A DNA stretch of 64,000 nucleotides, taken from contig NC_044986.1 in NCBI RefSeq assembly GCF_008728515.1, positions 67,704,817 through 67,768,816 of the forward strand. Reading direction: 5' to 3'. Below the pieces are notes generated by a model. The model saw only the letters and a program-made list of their open reading frames with translations. It made no database searches and was not told the DNA's origin. The position numbers and the translations under genes were made by a program. The stretch is from Papio anubis (lineage: Eukaryota > Chordata > Mammalia > Primates > Cercopithecidae). Positions 54,745 to 64,000 of this stretch are shown here, one piece after another (within the stretch, counting starts at the first letter, position 1; every line of letters starts with the position of its first letter).

Positions 54745-54828
54745 GATTGGTGAGTCCATGAGGTTGGAGGGTTCTGGGTAGCTTAGGACTTTCTCCAGGG
54801 GCACAGAGAAGCTGCACGAGGCTGTACA

Positions 54829-54842
54829 CCACTAGAGGGCGG
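54829..54842 (+). promoter_or_regulatory. Consensus CTCF-type motif
   Basis: CCACTAGAGGGCGG matches every position of CCASYAGRKGGCRS, the CTCF core. Located 85 bases right of the microsatellite in unique DNA. Occupancy is not known from sequence alone. Confidence 0.6.
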
Positions 54843-55594
54843 GGTTTCTCTCTTATGAGATCACTCTGATGTTAAGAGGAAAGTGGGTTTTAGGAGCAAA
54901 GGAAAGATAGGGAGCCCAGGGAGAGGAAGGGTCCAGGCAGGAAGACCTGGGCTGGGAGACCTCAGCAGGTGGTGGGGGCAGTCGTGCAGTGTGAGGCATA
55001 TCTTCCAGGTTCATCTGGCAGCACCAGGTCCCTCCAGCAGCACAAACTGGAAGTGGGGTGAAGTAAAGGGAGCCACCAGGCACCCTCCCCAGATGGGACC
55101 TGAACAACTGGGCGCTTGGCAGAGTCTAAGATTGCAGCTCAAACTCACCCCATGCCAACCCTGGGTCAGGGAGAGGTGACCTTTAAAATAGCAGGTCTGA
55201 GTCACAGGTGGGGAGCCTGCCATTGCCTTAGGGGGACAGCAGCATTGACACAGGCCCACCCTGAGAAAGGCGCCGCGGTCCCAGCCTGGGCGGGGCTCTC
55301 AGGGTGTCCCTGGAGATAGCTGTGGATGTAACCTGGCTGGGCATGTGTGGGCCTGTTGGTGTGAGCGTGTGTGTCTGAGGGGGCTTGCCACCTGTCACTG
55401 AGTGAGGGGCCAGGCTGGCCCCAGGCCTTACCCCTGGATCTCGGTTTAGGAGGGGCAGGTCCACAGAGCAAGGGAAGCCAAGTGCTGGAGTCAGGAAACT
55501 GAGACCTCGTCCCCTCCAGCAAACTAGTGAGCTCCTGAGAGGACAGACCAATAGCTGCCCCTGCTGGGCCCTCAGGGCCATTGTGGGTTTTGGT
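54843..55594. other. Unique DNA
   Basis: No gene recognised. Confidence 0.5.
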
Positions 55595-55700
55595 GGCTGT
55601 GACCTTGAACACGTCCTTTCACTCCTCGGCCTCAGTTTCACATCTGTAAAATGGAACAGCTTCGCAGGGTCATTGTGTTGATGATGATGTGCACTGTCTC
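55595..55700 (+). repeat. MIR SINE
   Basis: GGTGGCTGTGACCTTGAACA, CGGCCTCAGTTTCACATCTG and TAAAATGGAACAG. Confidence 0.8.
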
Positions 55701-56259
55701 GTTGGAACACACAGGATTTTAAGTGTCAGTTGCAGGAATATGCTTATTACCCGCAGGAGCATGGATGAGAGGGCTTTGAGCTCCTTGTCTGGGAAAAGAA
55801 GGGGAAACAGAATATCCCTGTCTCAGGGCCCAGGCCTCTATCACAGTGACCCCATCAGACCTGAAACTTGGAAAAGGAACCAAAAATTAGCCCCAAGCCT
55901 GAGCCAAAGGAACCCAAAGCCAGAGGAAGGGTCTGGAGGGAGGGCCTGGGGGTGGGAGTCGGGGTGGCCAGTGACCCAGTGACCGTAGTGCCCTTTCCAG
56001 CTCTGTAAGCAGTGTGGTCCCCACAGCCGGGTCCGGGCTCATCCCAGCACTGCACCTGCCCTGGGGCCTCGACCCCAGCCTCCCATCCACTCCTTCACCT
56101 GCCCCACAGTCCTTCGAGGGAGACGTTTCAGAGGAGCAGCTGGACACACTCTTCAGGATGCAGGCCCCTGCCCCAGCTGGCCACCTTGGCGAAGCTGCTT
56201 CCTGTGGCAGCAGAGGAAGTGATGTCAGGGCACAGATGGGTGCAGAGGGTGTGGGAAAA
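55701..56259. other. Unique DNA with weak exon-like patch
   Basis: An acceptor-like CCTGCCCCACAG ends at 56109, after which the frame reads SFEGDVSEEQLDTLFR. No good donor follows and no domain is recognised. Confidence 0.3.
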
Positions 56260-56355
56260 GGGCTGCGTGAGGAGCCGCCTTTGTTAGGAATGACTCGGCA
56301 TCCCTCGAGCCCGCCAGCCCCCATTTGTCATCGGTAACGGCCATTGTGACCGCCT
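56260..56355. promoter_or_regulatory. SOX/ARE/MYB motif block
   Basis: CTTTGTT near 56278, ATGACTCGGC at 56290-56299 (antioxidant-response consensus RTGACNNNGC), a GGTAACGGCC MYB-like word and CCATTGTG, a SOX-type site, lie within 80 bases. Unique sequence, inference only. Confidence 0.3.
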
Positions 56356-57004
56356 CCGAGGGGGCCCCAGCCTGAACCCCACAGCCGCAAGGAGCCAGGG
56401 CCAGATGGAGGAAGGGCTTTGTGTCCAGGGAGGGGTCCTTCCATGTGGGGTTGTGTGTTTTTAAAACATAATAATAAATGGGCTTCTCTCCCCCAACTCT
56501 CCCCGCTCCCCACTGAGCACATCAGCCACACAGTGAATGGGAGAGATTTTCCATGCAGTGGGAGGTCAAGTCTGGGGAGAATCAGCCAGTGTCCAGGGGC
56601 TAGAGAAAGACTGTGATTACTGATGATAAATGTGCCCAGCGTGGGGCATTTCTCTGTCCTCACCTCCCGCCTGACTCCTTCTGCCCTCCCTGTCCTGAGC
56701 CAGTCAGCCCTGGAGACACACAACCCTGCATATGGCTACAGATGCCCACCCCTGGTGGTAAGCCTGGGGGTCCCAGGCCTGCAGACAAAAGCCAGCAGTG
56801 GGGGTTTCAGGGCCTTCCCTACCAGACCACAGCAGCTTCCCTCTGAGGTCTCCACCCTGGGCAACAGGTCTGACCGGAAGTGGACCCGGCTGAGATGGAT
56901 GGCAGGAATTTCCATCCCAGGCATGGGAATCACAGAGCCCAAGCCTTCACCCACAACCCTGCCGTGGTTGTGCTGTCTTTCTGGGCCCGCTCTCCTGCCT
57001 CAGT
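56356..57004. other. Unique DNA
   Basis: Nothing recognised. Confidence 0.5.
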
Positions 57005-57095
57005 CCTGAATCAGCAACTGGGCTCTGGTCCAGCTTGGCTGTTAATTTGCTGTGTGGTGTTGCATTAATCACTTCCCCTCTCTGAGCCAGTAGAA
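57005..57095 (+). repeat. MIR SINE fragment
   Basis: CAGCTTGGCTGTTAATTTGC, TTAATCACTTCCCCTCTCTG. Confidence 0.75.
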
Positions 57096-57270
57096 TGCAG
57101 GACTCCAGGGGCTCCAGGCTCTCTGAACATTGACTTTCTATGTGTCTCATCTACTCAGGCTCAGGTGGTGCTAGGCCAAGGAAATGGCCCGTGGGGTGTC
57201 TGACCTCCCACACACAGTTCAGCTAGAGAACAGCTCCTGCCTGCTGCCGCTCCCGGGCACTTGCACTGCC

Positions 57271-57562
57271 TGTTTGTTTGTTTGTTTGGAGATGGAGTCT
57301 TTCTCCATCGCCCAGGCTGGAGTGCAGTGGTGAGATCTCACAACTTCTGCCTCCCAGATTTAAGCAATTCTTGTGCCTCAGACCCCCATGTAGCTGGGAT
57401 CACAGGCACCTGCCACCACACCCAGCTAATTTTTGTATTTTTAGTAGAAACAGGGTTTTGCCATGTTGTCCAGGCTTGTCTCGAACTCCTGACCTCAGGC
57501 GATCCGCCGGCCTTGGCCTTCCAAAGTGCTGAGATTATAGGCGTGAGCCACCGCACCCGGCC
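57271..57562 (-). mobile_element. AluS
   Basis: Antisense dimeric Alu whose tail is (TTTG)n. Ends CACCGCACCCGGCC. No clear target duplication. Confidence 0.96.
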
Positions 57563-57604
57563 CACGGTGCTTGTTAAGAAAGATATTTGCATCTGTTTTC
57601 TCAG

Positions 57605-57745
57605 TTGACCTTTCACAGCAATACCCCAAAGTTGACAGAGCAGGAACTGCTAGTCACTTCTTTATAGATGGGGAAACTGAGGCCTTGAGAGGTCAAACAA
57701 CCTCCCAAGGTCTCAGTGCAGGGTGAGGCTTGGAACCAGGACTGC
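57605..57745 (-). repeat. MIR SINE, antisense
   Basis: TTATAGATGGGGAAACTGAG, GCCTTGAGAGGTCAAACAAC. Confidence 0.85.
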
Positions 57746-58450
57746 TGGCTCTTGGGTCAGCCTGGGCCCAGGCTCAGAGGCGTGGTAGGGGCCATAGCAC
57801 TCCCTGGCTTCCCCTGGGAATAGTGACAATCTCTCGCTTAGGAATGTTGGAGCCGCTCCCTCCTCTCAGAAGACCCTCTGAGAAGTACAGTGTCTTTACA
57901 TTTGTCCTGAACTCACCCGTTCGCCTCCTGGGCCCTCACTCCTGCTCATCCAGGTGGGTCAGAGTCTGACACCTCTTCCACAAGCCTGTGTCTCCACAGC
58001 AGGCGCTGCACAGGCCCAACCCCTGGGAAGAAGCCTACAGATGGGCACAGGGCCTGCTGTCCAACCAGCTCCACTCCACTCCCAGAAGGCGCCCTGTTGC
58101 CCATGGGGGACACCAGGAAAAGCACAGTGTATTCCCTGCCCTCTAGGAGCAGCCACCAAAACTGCGAAGGAGCCTTTGAGCTGTCTGACTCCAAACAGAC
58201 TTTCCAGAAGCAGGAAGGTGCCCGCTAGACCCTAGCCTGGTCACCTCATCCTCCTGCATTTTAAATGGGTGGTGACATGAGGAACTTGTCCATAAGGAAG
58301 CCAGCATGGAGGTGAGGGGTGCAAAAATGTGTCTTCTAGAGAATATTTGGATAAGATGCCCTGGGAGACCAGGCTGTAAGCTCCAGACTGGGAAGTGCAC
58401 TGTTTAGTTGGAAGTGAGCTGTTTAGTTAGTTTAGAAGTTAGAATTCTAG
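57746..58450. other. Unique DNA
   Basis: Nothing recognised. Confidence 0.5.
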
Positions 58451-58741
58451 GCCAGGTGCGGTGGCTCATGCCTGTAATCCCAGCACTTTGGGAGGCCAAG
58501 GCAGCTGGATCACGAGATCAGGAGTTCAAGACCAGCCTGGCCAAGATAGTGAAACCCCGTCTCTACTAAAAATACAAAAATTACCTGGGTGTGGTGGCAG
58601 TGACTGTAATCCCAGCTACTCGGGAGGCTGAGGCAGAGAACTGCTTGAACCCGGAAGGCAGAGGTTGTAGTGAGCCGAGGTTGTGCCACTGCACTCCAGC
58701 CTGGGCCACAGAGCAAGACTCTGTCTCAAAAAAAAAAAAAA
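58451..58741 (+). mobile_element. AluS
   Basis: Sense dimeric Alu with a 15-bp perfect target duplication (AAGTTAGAATTCTAG) at 58436-58450 and 58742-58756. Confidence 0.97.
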
Positions 58742-58756
58742 AAGTTAGAATTCTAG

Positions 58757-59289
58757 CAATGGCTGGAATCTCAAATTGCAGCTGAGAGTAAGGAAGGCTT
58801 TTCTAACTATTAGGTATGTCCAAAGAAGAACCTTGCTGAGAAAAGCAGTGATGAGTTCCCCGTCCCCACAGGTATGTGAGTCAAGGTTGGCTGAGGAGTT
58901 GATGGGAGACGTTGGATGAGATGGCCCTTTAAGTAACTTCAATAAAGACCTCATATGTGCAGGTAAAGGCAAATTAGAGGTGAGAGTTTGAATGGCGCCC
59001 CTCGGAGGTCCCATCTACAGGTGCTGGTGGTCATTTTGATCTAAGGCCTGGGATGGGTGGGCTGGAACATGGTTAGGAGAGCCCAAGGGTAAATGTTTTC
59101 TCCTCCTCCTTCCGCGGGTTCTACCCACGCTCTGCTTTAAGACCACCCTATAGCAAAGGCAAGGAAAGGGACCCTAACTTAAGCAAATGTGCTTTCTGAA
59201 GAAAAACATTTACTCAACTGGACATTTTCACACATGAACAGATTCCCCTTAAGGGATCTTTAAACCTCCAAGTGTTAGAAGCAGAGGAG
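58757..59289. other. Unique DNA
   Basis: Nothing recognised. Confidence 0.5.
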
Positions 59290-59400
59290 GGCTTCAGAGA
59301 CTGACTTGGCCAACCTCCTCATTTGACAGACGGAAACTCCAGGGCCTGGGAGAGAACAGCCACACAGCAGTGCCAGTCCCCAGCTGGGATGCAAACCCAG
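59290..59400 (-). repeat. MIR-type SINE, antisense
   Basis: CCAACCTCCTCATTTGACAG, then ACAGCCACACAGCAGTGCCA. Confidence 0.7.
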
Positions 59401-59739
59401 GGCCTCTGCCTCCAGCGATTTTTCCTGTCCTTCATTTGACTGTCTTGTCGTTACATCTGTGCAGGGATGTGTCCTCTTTCACAGCTTCTTGGCGGGATAT
59501 CTGGACCATTCTTGGATGCAGCTTTAAAGGCAGGCTGCACTTTTGCAACTTAGGCCCAAACGACTTCTACTATTAGGAAAAAACACTTTCTGTGGGAATT
59601 TTCCTGCCAGCAGGAAACCCAGGCCCGGCCTGGCTGAGGCAAAGACTTCTAGGGGAGCCTATCTTAGATGCGGTTCCTCTGTAGAGACAGAGCGGCAGTA
59701 AGTCCTGCAGAGAGGCCAGGGAGGCGGGGCTGAGAGACA
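59401..59739. other. Unique DNA
   Basis: Nothing recognised. Confidence 0.5.
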
Positions 59740-59850
59740 TGGCTCAAGCCTTGCTTCCTGCCATCGACCAGGTGACCCTTCATGTCCCTTGTTGCCCCAC
59801 GTTTTCATCTGTAAAATGGGAAGAGTTGTGAGGAGTAGCACATAGTAGAC
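59740..59850 (+). repeat. MIR SINE fragment
   Basis: CGTTTTCATCTGTAAAATGG marks the core end. Confidence 0.65.
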
Positions 59851-59879
59851 TTAAATGCCCATTTCCAGTTCAGCAGAGC

Positions 59880-60035
59880 TCGGAAGACAGATTCTGGTAT
59901 CAGATTCCCCGAATTTGCCCCCTAGCGACGCCACTTACTAGATTTATAGCTCTATACCAGTCACTTAAACACTTTTGGTCTCAGTTTCCTCATCTGCACT
60001 GTGGGGATAATAATCATATCCAACTCATAGGCCTG
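59880..60035 (+). repeat. MIR SINE, near complete
   Basis: CAGATTCTGGTATCAGATTC, CAGTCACTTAAACACTTTTG and CTCAGTTTCCTCATCTGCAC. Confidence 0.9.
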
Positions 60036-60460
60036 TGGTTCCCAAACTGTGTGCCAAATTATCCCAGGGTTCCTCAGCACCCTCACAGGGGAGCCGTGGG
60101 ATATTTTCAATGTGGGAAACACAGTAATGCTAGATAGCTGTCAGACACTGCACCAACGAGTAGCTCACAGTTTCAATGTCCTGTCACTCTGCTTTCCTTT
60201 ATTTGGCACCATATCTTTGCACAGCTGGGATTGTGGCATTTGGGAGTAGCCCACGACAAACAATAAGAGTAGTGGTGTCCACTCGGATTCCAAAGTTTGA
60301 GAAGTTGTACAGCGCCCGACGGGTGCACACATCCCCGTTCATAATTCTTTGTGGCTATTTAGGAATGGGATAAAAATATATTTTTTCTTTCAATTTATCC
60401 TAAGATTTTAGAATATAAATATTTACAAAGCTGTTGCGATCTAATACATTCCTGTTAAGG
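60036..60460. repeat. Possible degenerate DNA-transposon fossil
   Basis: CTGTGGTTCCCAAACTGTGT starts it, as in several old hAT-type elements, and AT-rich sequence ends it. I could not match the middle to a family. Confidence 0.3.
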
Positions 60461-60784
60461 ACTTCTTTTCGGCCTTGGGATAGCTTTAAAAAATTACTGA
60501 TATGCTAAAAATCAAAACGTTTCTGCATCTCTGCCTAGGATTATTGTGGAGCTCATTGAGTTTATATGAACCACCCTCTGAGCAGCGCCTGGCAGGGTAA
60601 GCATCCAGGAACCCCAAGACCCCATTATTCTCCCACCCAGCTGGCACCTATGCAGCCTGGTCATGGGTTGCTCTCATCTAGCCCACCTTTCAAGCCTTCC
60701 TCAGTCCCTGGGGCCCAAGCCAGGGCCAGGGAGAAGTGAGGGCTCTGCACAGGCCCTGGCATGCCCCACACTTACTCCCTTACT
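60461..60784. other. Unique DNA
   Basis: Nothing recognised. Ends at the Alu target site. Confidence 0.45.
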
Positions 60785-61088
60785 GTTTTTTGTCATTGTC
60801 GTTTTGGAAACAGAGTCTCACTCTGTCACCCAGGCTGGAGTGCAGTGGTGCAATATCCACTCACTGCAACCTCTGCGTCCCGCGTTCAAGCAGTTCTCCC
60901 ACCTCAGCCTCCCGTGTAGCTAGGATTACAGGTGCACACCACCATGCCCGGCTAATTTTTGTATTTTTAGTAGAGATGGGGTTCCGCCACGTTGGCCTGG
61001 CTAGTCTCGAGCTCCTGAGCTCAGGCAGTCCACCCACCTCAGCCTCCCAAAATGCTGGGATTACAGGCATGAACCACCGCGCCCGGCC
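60785..61088 (-). mobile_element. AluS
   Basis: Antisense dimeric Alu with a 12-bp target duplication (TACTCCCTTACT) at 60773-60784 and 61089-61100. T-rich tail is mutated. Confidence 0.97.
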
Positions 61089-61100
61089 TACTCCCTTACT

Positions 61101-61424
61101 CAAGTTGCACTCACTGTGCACCTGCTGTGTGCTGGCCAGCAGAGTCTACTCGTGGTCCCTCCAGGCAGGAACCTCAGGTGGGCCTTTCATTCTTTCGTAT
61201 CTCCTGGCAGTCTCTGCCTCCAGGACACCTAGGGTATAGGGACACAGCAAGAGGGCAACAGCTACATCAAGAGCCATCCAGTGCTGCTGCAACAGAGAGG
61301 CACAGAGGGGACACTTGGCCTGCGTCCCTGCCAAGGCCAGAGCTGAATCTTTGCACCAGGGCTGAGAGGAGGGGCAGGGTGGGAAGAGTGGGGCGGTAGG
61401 GCTGCCAGACGCAGGGCCTGCTGC
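61101..61424. other. Unique DNA
   Basis: Nothing recognised. Confidence 0.5.
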
Positions 61425-61530
61425 ACTAATGGATGTCTAATGTTTGCTTTCCTCAGTCCTGTCTGTACCCACTTTATAAATGGTCTGCATTAGAGTTATA
61501 AAACAAAGTCATAATACAGCCTGCAGTGCT
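61425..61530. other. AT-rich unique block
   Basis: CTAATGGATGTCTAATGTTT, then CACTTTATAAATGG and TTATAAAACAAAGTCATAAT, in a repeat-free setting. Candidate conserved element. Confidence 0.3.
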
Positions 61531-62109
61531 GCAAAGCACAGAGGCAGCTGTCACCCTGGGGCTGGGGGCGGTACGGTTAGAGATGGGTGTAGGCACGTGA
61601 CATGCACCCATGGGCCCCTATGCCCCTTCTCCTGTGGCTGTGACCCACCCCCAGAGGGAGGCTCAATCCCGCCGTTTCAAAGACAAGCTGCCTGAGGCCA
61701 GCAAGGGGCTGGTTCAGACCCAGGGGCCTCTGAGTCTGAAGGCAGAGCTCTGTCCCACAGCCCTCAGGGCTGAGATGGAGACAAGATGCTGGTGGTCAGT
61801 GGTGGCCATGGAGTCTGCTGCCCAGATGCCCTCCTGGCTCCATCCTGCTCTCCCAGAGCTGCCTGGCCTGGCAGGGAAGCCTCAGTGGCCATCTCAGGGT
61901 GTGCACAGCAACCAGCTCTCAGGCCACTGGAAGCCAGTGTTCAGCTCCCTGGGCTGTGATCAAGTCACTGTGTCATCTCATCAAATCCCCAAGCAGCCCT
62001 AGGGGGCTACCAGTTTGCCTACAGTGAACGTGTCCCTGTACCTGGCAGTGGGAAGCAGGTGTCAGAGAGCCCTGGCCTGGCCTCAGGAATCTACCTTGCT
62101 GTTCCCACA
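61531..62109. other. Unique DNA
   Basis: Nothing recognised. Confidence 0.5.
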
Positions 62110-62200
62110 TTAGCTGCCCGCTCACTGGGTGGCCTCAGGCAAGTCATGCGAACCATTTGAATGGTCTTCGGTTTCCTCTGCTTTGAAATGAGAACAGTTC
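62110..62200 (+). repeat. MIR SINE fragment
   Basis: CACTGGGTGGCCTCAGGCAA, then TTTCCTCTGCTTTGAAATGA. Confidence 0.7.
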
Positions 62201-62384
62201 CAGCCTTGCTGGCCCCTTGATGAGAGAGCCCTGTGGACTATGGAGTTCTGGTCACTGTCAGGGTGCTATTAGGATTCCCGGGTGTGGAGACACCCACACC
62301 GTTACAGAGCTACATCAATGATAGGTGGTGTGGAGTCTGAGACAACAGCCCAAACGGTGAAGTCTTTTCTCAGGTTCAAACTTT

Positions 62385-62565
62385 TGATCTGCCACTTGTT
62401 AGCTGTGTGAACTTGGACAAGTTGCTTAACCTCCCTGAGCCTCCATTTACCCATCTCTAAACTGGGGACTAATAGAACATACCTTACAGGGTTGGTGCCA
62501 GAATTCAATAAGTTAACAATTTAAATTCCTGCAAACATAGCACCTAATGCTGGGTGAGCATTAGT
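62385..62565 (+). repeat. MIR SINE, near complete
   Basis: GATCTGCCACTTGTTAGCTG, AGTTGCTTAACCTCCCTGAG and ATACCTTACAGGGTTGGTGC. Confidence 0.9.
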
Positions 62566-62579
62566 TGTTCTTTCAATGC

Positions 62580-62710
62580 AGCAACATGTACCTACTGTGC
62601 ACCAGGCCCCACCTAGGCGTTCATGCATGTTTATCTCATGCGATCCTCAGAGCAGCCCAGAGACAGGGGAAGGGTGTCCACCTCTTGTGCTCATCAGGCA
62701 TAATGAGGTA
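62580..62710 (-). repeat. MIR SINE, antisense
   Basis: ACCTACTGTGCACCAGGCC, TTATCTCATGCGATCCTCAG. Confidence 0.75.
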
Positions 62711-63319
62711 GGAGTTAAGGTTCTCTCCCTGGGCCCTACAGAACATGCTGGATGGAGCTGGAGTCATGTGTCATCTTGTTAGCTCCCCCGCCCCCACCCC
62801 CCATACACACTGGCCAGGGCCTAGGCCCCAAGCCAGTGACAGTTTATGCATTTTCTCGTAAGCTCACCAGTTTCAGCAGGCTCTTCTGGTCCACAAAGAG
62901 AAAGCATAGTCAGACTTTCTGTTCTTGGGAAACCAGGTGTCCCCTTGGCCCCTCTGCCTATAGGGGGACTCCCTAGGGCCAAATATGGCTTTCTAGACCA
63001 GAGAACAAGTGCATGATCCCAGTGGCCACACAGGCCTCCCGGGACACCACCCTCCCCACTACCTCGGCTGTAGGTGGGGCCTCTGGCTGGAGGGGCTGGG
63101 CAGCCATGCACCACCCCACAGCTTCATTCACTGTGTCCTCTGGGCAGTCAGCAGAGGAGGACAGGCCCCCGACAGCTTGTGCCCAGCCACCTGATCATTT
63201 GGCATTTGGCGCTGGAAAATTCGTTTTCGGAGGTGGATTGTAAACCAGCAGCTCTGCGGCCCGGTTTCCCGACTTTTGGGCACTGGCGGTGGCCACACCC
63301 CTCTTCCTGTTTGTCTCAC
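62711..63319. other. Unique DNA
   Basis: Contains the CArG box at 62979 and a small AT-rich patch at about 63195-63240 (GAAAATTCGTTTTCGGAGG). No gene recognised. Confidence 0.45.
62979..62988. promoter_or_regulatory. CArG box (CCAAATATGG)
   Basis: Exact match to CC(A/T)6GG, the SRF site, in unique DNA. No repeat origin seen. Confidence 0.4.
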
Positions 63320-63449
63320 CTCCTGAGGTGCAGTTCTTTCCAGGGAGACCGGGTGGGCCAGGATTTCCATTTGGCCCCCTTCGTGGGAGGAGATTGCCAC
63401 AGGCACAGCCTCGTCTGCTCTGAAGTCTCTTCATCCATTGTGCTAAGGG
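63320..63449 (-). other. Weak candidate exon with collagen-like triplets
   Basis: On the minus strand a pyrimidine-rich acceptor (CCCAACCCCCACCCCAG) ends at about 63450, and a donor with GGAG before GTGAGA is at 63314-63319. In one frame the 45 bases 63333-63377 read GPNGNPGPPGLPGKN, five Gly-X-Y triplets. No further long Gly-X-Y exon is visible leftwards, so a collagen gene is not established, and GC-rich sequence can give such runs by chance. Confidence 0.15.
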
Positions 63450-63894
63450 CTGGGGTGGGGGTTGGGAAGAAGAGGCCAAGGGTTGGGTGAGAGCCACAGA
63501 CCATGGGAGGTGAGCTCTGTGGGGAGGCTTCTGGGAAGGAGGGCTTCCCCTGGGGTAGGAGACCTGCAAGGGGCCGAGCACCATGGAGTCCAGGCCTGGT
63601 TCAGCCGGCTCACCCCACCCCTGCCCCGCAGCCCTGACTCCTGTCCTGCTTGCCAGCCTGGCAGGGGCTGCAAAGGGCAGCTGTGACTCCAGGGCAGAGC
63701 TGGCCTGGTTTGAGCTCCAGCCCCAGCCCCGTTTCCAGCCCATTGCGTCTGGTGGCGTCACCATGAGGAACTGGATAGAGGCCGGGCAGGGACAATGGAG
63801 CAGACGCTGGGGGGTGCCCAAGGGGTATCCTCACCCAGACAGATTGCCTCCCCTCCCGGGACCTCCCTGGCCTCTCCATCTGTAATGAAGTACA
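63450..63894. other. Unique GC-rich DNA
   Basis: A good plus-strand acceptor-like site (CCACCCCTGCCCCGCAG) is near 63630, but no matching donor of quality follows. Confidence 0.4.
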
Positions 63895-64000
63895 ATCACA
63901 CAGCATCTCAGAGCGGGAACTGGCTCTTTATAAAGCCTAGCCTCTTAAAAGCAGGGCAAGATGGGAAACTGAGGCCGCAGGAGTGCCAGACTTGACCCTG
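63895..64000 (-). repeat. MIR-like SINE, antisense, cut by window end
   Basis: GGGAACTGGCTCTTTATAAA, then GATGGGAAACTGAGGCCGCA. Confidence 0.6.

Noticed and set aside
63195..63821. 208-codon minus-strand open frame
   Set aside because: Long frames are expected in GC-rich DNA. No domain, overlapping frames on both strands, no start context or exon structure. Only its collagen-like part is kept, as a weak candidate.

Overview
This window is primate nuclear DNA, most likely human. It carries about a dozen Alu SINEs of the S and Y types (some with perfect target-site duplications), an L1/L1/Alu nest, many decayed MIR and L2 repeats, MER5-type and Tigger-type DNA-transposon fossils, one solo LTR and several microsatellites. 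The rest is GC-rich, mostly unique sequence. I see no bacterial, viral or organellar gene content, and no protein-coding gene I can name. None of the open reading frames up to about 230 codons shows a recognisable domain, and many of the longer ones translate antisense Alu, dinucleotide repeat or GC-rich unique DNA. The window is best read as intronic or intergenic, regulation-rich DNA.

Layout. 0-3 kb: unique DNA, an AT-rich block, a CpG island (about 1020-1660), a G/T-rich tract, a consensus TATA box, then a solo LTR (2876-3306, minus). 3-9.5 kb: unique DNA with a run of MIRs and an (AC)n array. 9.5-12.35 kb: young-repeat cluster, with an AluS, an AluY and an old L1 broken by a younger L1 that is itself broken by an AluS. 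12.35-22.4 kb: mostly unique, with an AluY, two MER5-like fossils, a GGCCCC run and a GATA-motif block near 19 kb. 22.4-28.6 kb: Alu fragments, a 34-bp tandem duplication, a CArG box between two direct repeats, an AluY inside an AluS, a near-complete MITE and a 5'-truncated Alu. 28.6-43.5 kb: Alu-free for about 15 kb, with a small CpG cluster near 29.3 kb and AT-rich blocks at 33.0, 36.0 and 40.1 kb. 43.5-52 kb: an AluS, an Alu monomer, a Tigger MITE, and motif-dense unique blocks at 44.6, 46.6 and 48.0 kb. 52-55 kb: two CTCF-type motifs pointing away from each other, around an Alu whose tail has become a GGAA/GGCA/GGGA microsatellite. 55-64 kb: three Alus, MIRs, a second CArG box (62.98 kb) and a weak collagen-like exon candidate on the minus strand (63.32-63.45 kb).

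The only structure suggesting function is regulatory: the CpG island, the CTCF-type motif pair, the CArG boxes, the GATA and homeodomain blocks, and an E-box/RUNX/ETS/TEAD block. All are motif readings by eye. Conservation, chromatin and expression data would be needed to confirm any of them. I found no evidence of a novel gene system. Repeat family names rest on remembered consensus features, and boundaries of ancient repeats are good to about 10-40 bases.
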